A DNA stretch of 64,000 bases, from positions 62,001 through 126,000 of the forward strand of contig NW_027017966.1 in NCBI RefSeq assembly GCF_032854445.1. The letters run 5' to 3'. Below, piece by piece: positions 1 to 9,500 of the stretch. The stretch is from Liolophura sinensis. Lineage: Eukaryota > Mollusca > Polyplacophora > Chitonida > Chitonidae. The stretch's first letter is position 1. Every line of letters starts with the position of its first letter. Under the pieces are notes generated by a model. The model worked only from the letters and a program-made list of their open reading frames with translations, was not told the DNA's origin and did not search any database. Position numbers and translations under genes: made by a program.

Positions 1-213
1 CAAACTCAATGTCTTTATCTACATGTAGAAAAACCACACCATTTGTATGTAAAAAAAACACAAGGCACTTGATACAACCCGCTGTAAAAAGTACAATTGA
101 ACACTGACCCACATCAATAAGGTGCCAAAGGATGCGCAATTGGGCCAGGCATCTCCAGCTGTTGAAAAATTGCAAATTTCCTTGGTTTCCATGGAGTAAG
201 AGCCGTTGCTGGG

Positions 214-219
214 CACGTG
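214..219. promoter_or_regulatory. CACGTG (E-box/G-box) site, one per unit; representative copy
   Basis: CACGTG lies at offset 94-99 of every complete unit, about 117 copies, and I noticed no altered copy. Read on the minus strand with its flank it is GATCACGTGC, which fits RTCACRTG, the consensus of yeast centromere element CDEI bound by Cbf1. It also fits sites of animal USF/MiT bHLH factors and the plant G-box. Both truncated units keep it. Binding in this organism is untested; a 6-bp palindrome can persist simply because the units are homogenised. Confidence 0.35.
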
Positions 220-595
220 ATCTTGACATCATTGATTATTCATTTGTGGCTACAGCCAAAAGTATTGGTCGGAGAGCAACGCGGTTTGCACCATTCGATT
301 TCTCGTCACAAAATACGTCGGATTAGCCTCTTACCAGCAGCATTGGAACAGTTTTTCCACTTTTGGATTTTTGCCTGTTCTTTTTGCTAATTGAAATCGG
401 CTACATTAACTATGTACAATCGCGACTGGTCATTACTATATTCAACTTTTCATTATAAGTTATGTGCCCTTCGGTAGCCCAGACGACGTCAAATCTTTGG
501 GTCAAGCCCATTTAACTCACCCAACAAATGTCTTACTTCTAAGTCGAAGACAAACTCAATGTCTTTATCTACATGTAGAAAAACCACACCATTTG

Positions 596-604
596 TATAT
601 AAAA
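596..604 (+). promoter_or_regulatory. TATA-like word TATATAAAA, variant between units; representative copy
   Basis: About 66 of 118 units carry TATATAAAA just before the A-run, matching the TATAWAAR consensus. About 50 units carry TATGTAAAA and two (at 49539 and 53389) carry TATCTAAAA; both changes break the consensus. No initiator or other promoter element is recognisable about 30 bp downstream, so promoter activity is only a possibility. Confidence 0.2.
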
Positions 605-1770
605 AAAACACAAGGTACTTGATACAATCCGCTGTAAAAAGTACAATTGAACACTGACCCACATCAATAAGGTGCCAAAGGATGCGCAATTGGGCCAGGC
701 ATCTCCAGCTGTTGAAAAATTGCAAATTTCCTTGGTTTCCATGGAGTAAGAGCCGTTGCTGGGCACGTGATCTTGACATCATTGATTATTCATTTGTGGC
801 TACAGCCAAAAGTATTGGTCGGAGAGCAACGCGGTTTGCACCATTCGATTTCTCGTCACAAAATACGTCGGATTAGCCTCTTACCAGCAGCATTGGAACA
901 GTTTTTCCACTTTTGGATTTTTGCCTGGTCATTTTGCTAATTGAAATCGGCTACATTAACTATGTACAATCGCGACTGGTCATTACTATATTCAACATTT
1001 CATTATAAGTTCTGTGCCCTTCGGTAGCCTAGACGACGTCAAATCTTTGGGCCAAGCCCATTTAACTCACCCAACAAATGTCTTACTTCTAAGTCGAAGA
1101 CAAACTCAATGTCTTTATCTACATGTAGAAAAACCACACCATTTGTATGTAAAAAAAACACAAGGTACTTGACACAACCCGCTGTAAAAAGTACAATTGA
1201 ACACTGACCCACATCAATAAGGTGCCAAAGGATGCGCAATTGGGCCAGGCATCTCCAGCTGTTGAAAAATTGCAAATTTCCTTGGTTTCCATGGAGTAAG
1301 AGCCGTTGCTGGGCACGTGATCTTGACATCATTGATTATTCATTTGTGGCTACAGCCAAAAGTATTGGTCGGAGAGCAACGCGGTTTGCACCATTCGATT
1401 TCTCGTCACAAAATACGTCGGATTAGCCTCTTACCAGCAGCATTGGAACAGTTTTTCCACTTTTGGATTTTTGCCTGTTCTTTTTGCTAATTGAAATCGG
1501 CTGCATTAACTATGTACAATCGCGACTGGTCATTACTATATTCAACTTTTCATTATAAGTTATGTGCCCTTCGGTAGCCCAGACGACGTCAAATCTTTGG
1601 GCCAAGCCCATTTAACTCACCCAACAAATGTCTTACTTCTAAGTCGAAGACAAACTCAATGTCTTTATCTACATGTAGAAAAACCACACCATTTGTATGT
1701 AAAAAAAACACAAGGTACTTGATACAATCCGCTGTAAAAAGTACAATTGAACACTGACCCACATCAATAA

Positions 1771-2041
1771 GGTGCCAAAGGATGCGCAATTGGGCCAGGC
1801 ATCTCCAGCTGTTGAAAAATTGCAAATTTCCTTGGTTTCCATGGAGTAAGAGCCGTTGCTGGGCACGTGATCTTGACATCATTGATTATTCATTTGTGGC
1901 TACAGCCAAAAGTATTGGTCGGAGAGCAACGCGGTAGAAAAACATGTAGAAAAACCACACCATTTGTATGTAAAAAAAACACAAGGTACTTGATACAATC
2001 CGCTGTAAAAAGTACAATTGAACACTGACCCACATCAATAA
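1771..2041. repeat. Truncated 271-bp unit, first copy
   Basis: The unit is normal from its anchor to GCGGT ending at 1935, then jumps to ACATGTAG at 1942, which belongs near offset 451. It therefore lacks 285 bp and carries a 6-bp filler, a net loss of 279 bp. The join contains a direct repeat of GTAGAAAAAC at 1934-1943 and 1946-1955. The resuming end lies inside the 12-bp palindrome TCTACATGTAGA of normal units. The near-invariant core with CACGTG is kept; the variable half with the T-tracts is lost. A simple reading is deletion at a 2-bp GT microhomology plus a 12-bp local duplication. Confidence 0.92.
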
Positions 2042-5000
2042 GGTGCCAAAGGATGCGCAATTGGGCCAGGCATCTCCAGCTGTTGAAAAATTGCAAATTT
2101 CCTTGGTTTCCATGGAGTAAGAGCCGTTGCTGGGCACGTGATCTTGACATCATTGATTATTCATTTGTGGCTACAGCCAAAAGTATTGGTCGGAGAGCAA
2201 CGCGGTTTGCACCATTCGATTTCTCGTCACAAAATACGTCGGATTAGCCTCTTACCAGCAGCATTGGAACAGTTTTTCTACTTTTGGATTTTTGCCTTGT
2301 CTTTTTGCGAATTGAAATCGGCTACATTAACTATGTACAATCGCGACTGGTCATTACTATATTCAACTTTTCATTATAAGTTATGTGCCCTTCGGTAGCC
2401 CAGACGACGTCAAATCTTTGGGCCAAGCCCATTTAACTCACCCAACAAATGTGTTACTTCTAAGTCGAAGACAAACTCAATGTCTTTATCTACATGTAGA
2501 AAAACCACACCATTTGTATGTAAAAAAAACAAAAGGTACTTGATACAATCCGCTGTAAAAAGTACAATTGAACACTGACCCACATCAATAAGGTGCCAAA
2601 GGATGCGCAATTGGGCCAGGCATCTCCAGCTGTTGAAAAATTGCAAATTTCCTTGGTTTCCATGGAGTAAGAGCCGTTGCTGGGCACGTGATCTTGACAT
2701 CATTGATTATTCATTTGTGGCTACAGCCAAAAGTATTGGTCGGAGAGCAACGCGGTTTGCACCATTCGATTTCTCGTCACAAAATACGTCGGATTAGCCT
2801 CTTACCAGCAGCATTGGAACAGTTTTTCTACTTTTGGATTTTTGCCTTGTCTTTTTGCGAATTGAAATCGGCTACATTAACTATGTACAATCGCGACTGG
2901 TCATTACTATATTCAACTTTTCATTATAAGTTATGTGCCCTTCGGTAGCCCAGACGACGTCAAATCTTTGGGCCAAGCCCATTTAACTCACCCAGCAAAT
3001 GTCTTACTTCTAAGTCGAAGACAAACTCAATGTCTTTATCTACATGTAGAAAAACCACACCATTTGTATATAAAAAAAACAAAAGGTACTTGATACAATC
3101 CGCTGTAAAAAGTACAATTGAACACTGACCCACATCAATAAGGTGCCAAAGGATGCGCAATTGGGCCAGGCATCTCCAGCTGTTGAAAAATTGCAAATTT
3201 CCTTGGTTTCCATGGAGTAAGAGCCGTTGCTGGGCACGTGATCTTGACATCATTGATTATTCATTTGTGGCTACAGCCAAAAGTATTGGTCGGAGAGCAA
3301 CGCGGTTTGCACCATTCGATTTCTCGTCACAAAATACGTCGGATTAGCCTCTTACCAGCAGCATTGGAACAGTTTTTCCACTTTTGGATTTTTGCCTGGT
3401 CATTTTGCTAATTGAAATCGGCTACATTAACTATGTACAATCGCGACTGGTCATTACTATATTCAACATTTCATTATAAGTTCTGTGCCCTTCGGTAGCC
3501 CAGACGACGTCAAATCTTTGGGCCAAGCCCATTTAACTCACCCAGCAAATGTCTTACTTCTAAGTCGAAGACAAACTCAATGTCTTTATCTACATGTAGA
3601 AAAACCACACCATTTGTATATAAAAAAAACACAAGGTACTTGATACAACCCGCTGTAAAAAGTACAATTGAACACTGACCCACATCAATAAGGTGCCAAA
3701 GGATGCGCAATTGGGCCAGGCATCTCCAGCTGTTGAAAAATTGCAAATTTCCTTGGTTTCCATGGAGTAAGAGCCGTTGCTGGGCACGTGATCTTGACAT
3801 CATTGATTATTCATTTGTGGCTACAGCCAAAAGTATTGGTCGGAGAGCAACGCGGTTTGCACCATTCGATTTCTCGTCACAAAATACGTCGGATTAGCCT
3901 CTTACCAGCAGCATTGGAACAGTTTTTCCACTTTTGGATTTTTGCCTGTTCTTTTTGCTAATTGAAATCGGCTGCATTAACTATGTACAATCGCGACTGG
4001 TCATTACTATATTCAACTTTTCATTATAAGTTATGTGCCCTTCGGTAGCCCAGACGACGTCAAATCTTTGGGCCAAGCCCATTTAACTCACCCAACAAAT
4101 GTCTTACTTCTAAGTCGAAGACAAACTCAATGTCTTTATCTACATGTAGAAAAACCACACCATTTGTATGTAAAAAAAACACAAGGTACTTGATACAACC
4201 CGCTGTAAAAAGTACAATTGAACACTGACCCACATCAATAAGGTGCCAAAGGATGCGCAATTGGGCCAGGCATCTCCAGCTGTTGAAAAATTGCAAATTT
4301 CCTTGGTTTCCATGGAGTAAGAGCCGTTGCTGGGCACGTGATCTTGACATCATTGATTATTCATTTGTGGCTACAGCCAAAAGTATTGGTCGGAGAGCAA
4401 CGCGGTTTGCACCATTCGATTTCTCGTCACAAAATACGTCGGATTAGCCTCTTACCAGCAGCATTGGAACAGTTTTTCCACTTTTGGATTTTTGCCTGTT
4501 CTTTTTGCTAATTGAAATCGGCTACATTAACTATGTACAATCGCGACTGGTCATTACTATATTCAACTTTTCATTATAAGTTATGTGCCCTTCGGTAGCC
4601 CAGACGACGTCAAATCTTTGGGTCAAGCCCATTTAACTCACCAAACAAATGTCTTACTTCTAAGTCGAAGACAAACTCAATGTCTTTATCTACATGTAGA
4701 AAAACCACACCATTTGTATATAAAAAAAACACAAGGTACTTGATACAATCCGCTGTAAAAAGTACAATTGAACACTGACCCACATCAATAAGGTGCCAAA
4801 GGATGCGCAATTGGGCCAGGCATCTCCAGCTGTTGAAAAATTGCAAATTTCCTTGGTTTCCATGGAGTAAGAGCCGTTGCTGGGCACGTGATCTTGACAT
4901 CATTGATTATTCATTTGTGGCTACAGCCAAAAGTATTGGTCGGAGAGCAACGCGGTTTGCACCATTCGATTTCTCGTCACAAAATACGTCGGATTAGCCT

Positions 5001-5891
5001 CTTACCAGCAGCATTGGAACAGTTTTTCCACTTTTGGATTTTTGCCTGGTCATTTTGCTAATTGAAATCGGCTACATTAACTATGTACAATCGCGACTGG
5101 TCATTACTATATTCAACATTTCATTATAAGTTCTGTGCCCTTCGGTAGCCCAGACGACGTCAAATCTTTGGGCCAAGCCCATTTAACTCACCCAGCAAAT
5201 GTCTTACTTCTAAGTCGAAGACAAACTCAATGTCTTTATCTACATGTAGAAAAACCACACCATTTGTATGTAAAAAAAACACAAGGTACTTGACACAACC
5301 CGCTGTAAAAAGTACAATTGAACACTGACCCACATCAATAAGGTGCCAAAGGATGCGCAATTGGGCCAGGCATCTCCAGCTGTTGAAAAATTGCAAATTT
5401 CCTTGGTTTCCATGGAGTAAGAGCCGTTGCTGGGCACGTGATCTTGACATCATTGATTATTCATTTGTGGCTACAGCCAAAAGTATTGGTCGGAGAGCAA
5501 CGCGGTTTGCACCATTCGATTTCTCGTCACAAAATACGTCGGATTAGCCTCTTACCAGCAGCATTGGAACAGTTTTTCCACTTTTGGATTTTTGCCTGTT
5601 CTTTTTGCTAATTGAAATCGGCTGCATTAACTATGTACAATCGCGACTGGTCATTACTATATTCAACTTTTCATTATAAGTTATGTGCCCTTCGGTAGCC
5701 CAGACGACGTCAAATCTTTGGGCCAAGCCCATTTAACTCACCCAACAAATGTCTTACTTCTAAGTCGAAGACAAACTCAATGTCTTTATCTACATGTAGA
5801 AAAACCACACCATTTGTATGTAAAAAAAACACAAGGTACTTGATACAATCCGCTGTAAAAAGTACAATTGAACACTGACCCACATCAATAA

Positions 5892-6162
5892 GGTGCCAAA
5901 GGATGCGCAATTGGGCCAGGCATCTCCAGCTGTTGAAAAATTGCAAATTTCCTTGGTTTCCATGGAGTAAGAGCCGTTGCTGGGCACGTGATCTTGACAT
6001 CATTGATTATTCATTTGTGGCTACAGCCAAAAGTATTGGTCGGAGAGCAACGCGGTAGAAAAACATGTAGAAAAACCACACCATTTGTATGTAAAAAAAA
6101 CACAAGGTACTTGATACAATCCGCTGTAAAATGTACAATTGAACACTGACCCACATCAATAA
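5892..6162. repeat. Truncated 271-bp unit, second copy
   Basis: It has the same breakpoints and the same 6-bp filler as the copy 4121 bp to the left; GCGGT ends at 6056. The identical scar implies one original deletion later copied within a larger block, not two events. It differs from the first copy by a T in AAAATGTAC near 6130. Confidence 0.92.
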
Positions 6163-6571
6163 GGTGCCAAAGGATGCGCAATTGGGCCAGGCATCTCCAG
6201 CTGTTGAAAAATTGCAAATTTCCTTGGTTTCCATGGAGTAAGAGCCGTTGCTGGGCACGTGATCTTGACATCATTGATTATTCATTTGTGGCTACAGCCA
6301 AAAGTATTGGTCGGAGAGCAACGCGGTTTGCACCATTCGATTTCTCGTCACAAAATACGTCGGATTAGCCTCTTACCAGCAGCATTGGAACAGTTTTTCT
6401 ACTTTTGGATTTTTGCCTTGTCTTTTTGCGAATTGAAATCGGCTACATTAACTATGTACAATCGCGACTGGTCATTACTATATTCAACTTTTCATTATAA
6501 GTTATGTGCCCTTCGGTAGCCCAGACGACGTCAAATCTTTGGGCCAAGCCCATTTAACTCACCCAGCAAAT

Positions 6572-9500
6572 GTCTTACTTCTAAGTCGAAGACAAACTCA
6601 ATGTCTTTATCTACATGTAGAAAAACCACACCATTTGTATATAAAATAAACAAAAGGTACTTGATACAATCCGCTGTAAAAAGTACAATTGAACACTGAC
6701 CCACATCAATAAGGTGCCAAAGGATGCGCAATTGGGCCAGGCATCTCCAGCTGTTGAAAAATTGCAAATTTCTATGGTTTCCATGGAGTAAGAGCCGTTG
6801 CTGGGCACGTGATCTTGACATCATTGATTATTCATTTGTGGCTACAGCCAAAAGTATTGGTCGGAGAGCAACGCGGTTTGCACCATTCGATTTCTCGTCA
6901 CAAAATACGTCGGATTAGCCTCTTACCAGCAGCATTGGAACAGTTTTTCCACTTTTGGATTTTTGCCTGTTCTTTTTGCTAATTGAAATCGGCTGCATTA
7001 ACTATGTACAATCGCGACTGGTCATTACTATATTCAACTTTTCATTATAAGTTATGTGCCCTTCGGTAGCCCAGACGACGTCAAATCTTTGGGCCAAGCC
7101 CATTTAACTCACCCAGCAAATGTCTTACTTCTAAGTCGAAGACAAACTCAATGTCTTTATCTACATGTAGAAAAACCACACCATTTGTATATAAAAAAAA
7201 CAAAAGGTACTTGATACAATCCGCTGTAAAAAGTACAATTGAACACTGACCCACATCAATAAGGTGCCAAAGGATGCGCAATTGGGCCAGGCATCTCCAG
7301 CTGTTGAAAAATTGCAAATTTCCTTGGTTTCCATGGAGTAAGAGCCGTTGCTGGGCACGTGATCTTGACATCATTGATTATTCATTTGTGGCTACAGCCA
7401 AAAGTATTGGTCGGAGAGCAACGCGGTTTGCACCATTCGATTTCTCGTCACAAAATACGTCGGATTAGCCTCTTACCAGCAGCATTGGAACAGTTTTTCC
7501 ACTTTTGGATTTTTGCCTGTTCTTTTTGCTAATTGAAATCGGCTGCATTAACTATGTACAATCGCGACTGGTCATTACTATATTCAACTTTTCATTATAA
7601 GTTATGTGCCCTTCGGTAGCCCAGACGACGTCAAATCTTTGGGCCAAGCCCATTTAACTCACCCAACAAATGTCTTACTTCTAAGTCGAAGACAAACTCA
7701 ATGTCTTTATCTACATGTAGAAAAACCACACCATTTGTATATAAAAAAAACACAAGGTACTTGACACAACCCGCTGTAAAAAGTACAATTGAACACTGAC
7801 CCACATCAATAAGGTGCCAAAGGATGCGCAATTGGGCCAGGCATCTCCAGCTGTTGAAAAATTGCAAATTTCCTTGGTTTCCATGGAGTAAGAGCCGTTG
7901 CTGGGCACGTGATCTTGACATCATTGATTATTCATTTGTGGCTACAGCCAAAAGTATTGGTCGGAGAGCAACGCGGTTTGCACCATTCGATTTCTCGTCA
8001 CAAAATACGTCGGATTAGCCTCTTACCAGCAGCATTGGAACAGTTTTTCCACTTTTGGATTTTTGCCTGGTCATTTTGCTAATTGAAATCGGCTACATTA
8101 ACTATGTACAATCGCGACTGGTCATTACTATATTCAACATTTCATTATAAGTTATGTGCCCTTCGGTAGCCCAGACGACGTCAAATCTTTGGGCCAAACC
8201 CATTTAACTCACCCAGCAAATGTCTTACTTCTAAGTCGAAGACAAACTCAATGTCTTTATCTACATGTAGAAAAACCACACCATTTGTATATAAAAAAAA
8301 CACAAGGTACTTGATACAACCCGCTGTAAAAAGTACAATTAAACACTGACCCACATCAATAAGGTGCCAAAGGATGCGCAATTGGGCCAGGCATCTCCAG
8401 CTGTTGAAAAATTGCAAATTTCCTTGGTTTCCATGGAGTAAGAGCCGTTGCTGGGCACGTGATCTTGACATCATTGATTATTCATTTGTGGCTACAGCCA
8501 AAAGTATTGGTCGGAGAGCAACGCGGTTTGCACCATTCGATTTCTCGTCACAAAATACGTCGGATTAGCCTCTTACCAGCAGCATTGGAACAGTTTTTCC
8601 ACTTTTGGATTTTTCCCTGTTCTTTTTGCTAATTGAAATCGGCTGCATTAACTATGTACAATCGCGACTGGTCATTACTATATTCAACTTTTCATTATAA
8701 GTTATGTGCCCTTCGGTAGCCCAGACGACGTCAAATCTTTGGGCCAAGCCCATTTAACTCACCCAGCAAATGTCTTACTTCTAAGTCGAAGACAAACTCA
8801 ATGTCTTTATCTACATGTAGAAAAACCACACCATTTGTATGTAAAAAAAACACAAGGTACTTGATACAATCCGCTGTAAAAAGTACAATTGAACACTGAC
8901 CCACATCAATAAGGTGCCAAAGGATGCGCAATTGGGCCAGGCATCTCCAGCTGTTGAAAAATTGCAAATTTCCTTGGTTTCCATGGAGTAAGAGCCGTTG
9001 CTGGGCACGTGATCTTGACATCATTGATTATTCATTTGTGGCTACAGCCAAAAGTATTGGTCGGAGAGCAACGCGGTTTGCACCATTCGATTTCTCGTCA
9101 CAAAATACGTCGGATTAGCCTCTTACCAGCAGCATTGGAACAGTTTTTCCACTTTTGGATTTTTGCCTGTTCTTTTTGCTAATTGAAATCGGCTGCATTA
9201 ACTATGTACAATCGCGACTGGTCATTACTATATTCAACTTTTCATTATAAGTTATGTGCCCTTCGGTAGCCCAGACGACGTCAAATCTTTGGGCCAAGCC
9301 CATTTAACTCACCCAACAAATGTCTTACTTCTAAGTCGAAGACAAACTCAATGTCTTTATCTACATGTAGAAAAACCACACCATTTGTATGTAAAAAAAA
9401 CACAAGGTACTTGATACAATCCGCTGTAAAAAGTACAATTGAACACTGACCCACATCAATAAGGTGCCAAAGGATGCGCAATTGGGCCAGGCATCTCCAG

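Larger units (their letters stand above)
121..670. repeat. Representative full-length 550-bp unit (code ACT)
   Basis: This is the first complete unit. By hand count it has about 222 G+C of 550. Landmarks by offset are: CAATTG 17-22, CAGCTG 36-41, CCATGG 69-74, CACGTG 94-99, the inverted repeat TGGCT-ac-AGCCA 127-138, a cluster of T-tracts 232-265, TGTACA 293-298, TCGCGA 300-305, GACGTC 365-370, the inverted repeat TGGGY-caa-GCCCA 378-390, the perfect 12-bp palindrome TCTACATGTAGA 448-459, a TATA-like word 476-484 and an A8 run 481-488. Offsets of about 1-225 and 530-550 are nearly invariant across the array. Most shared variation falls in offsets 235-300, 320-345, 380-405 and 476-529. About 18 CpG are present against about 22 expected, so CpG is only mildly depleted. 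Reading frames of 64-97 codons exist on both strands but overlap one another and never leave the unit. Confidence 0.95.
1..6571. repeat. Left segment with a 4121-bp (8-unit) higher-order period
   Basis: Unit order by code is GCC, ACT, GCC, GCT, GCT-truncated, GAT, AAT, ACC, GCC, ACT, GCC, GCT, GCT-truncated, with AAT following. Bases 1-2450 correspond to 4122-6571 at a shift of 4121 bp, which is seven full units plus one 271-bp unit. Shared details include GGGTCAAG at 500 and 4621, the TTGACACAAC variant at 1169 and 5290, and the truncated units. A few differences separate the copies: 77 against 4198 (GGCAC/GGTAC), 1030 against 5151 (GCCTAG/GCCCAG), and AAAATGTAC at 6128 in the second copy. 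Beyond 2450 the correspondence weakens, with different haplotypes near 2830 and 6950. The left limit is cut by the window edge. Confidence 0.85.

Noticed and set aside
247-303. Pol III A-box and B-box remnant (TGGCTACAGCC and CATTCGATTTC about 45 bp apart)
   Set aside because: The B-box-like word matches only 6 of 9 fixed positions and the A-box-like word is poor. There is no terminator or tRNA-like fold.
121-670. CENP-B box
   Set aside because: No match to the 17-bp consensus core (TTCG followed by CGGGA at the proper distance) was found in the unit on either strand.
489-782. Recurring 97-codon minus-strand frame, 64-codon plus-strand frame and a 65-codon minus-strand frame in nearly every unit
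   Set aside because: The frames overlap on both strands, fit inside one 550-bp unit, show no recognisable domain, and lose starts or stops by single changes. Periodic recurrence follows from the repeat, not from coding.
1930-1960. Insertion of a mobile element at the truncated units
   Set aside because: Only a 6-bp filler is present and 285 bp are missing. There are no terminal repeats and no target-site duplication of an inserted body.
2138-2398. 86-codon plus-strand frame found in about 22 units
   Set aside because: It exists only where the haplotype has GCGAATT or GTGAATT instead of GCTAATT, which removes a stop by chance. No domain or codon pattern supports a gene.
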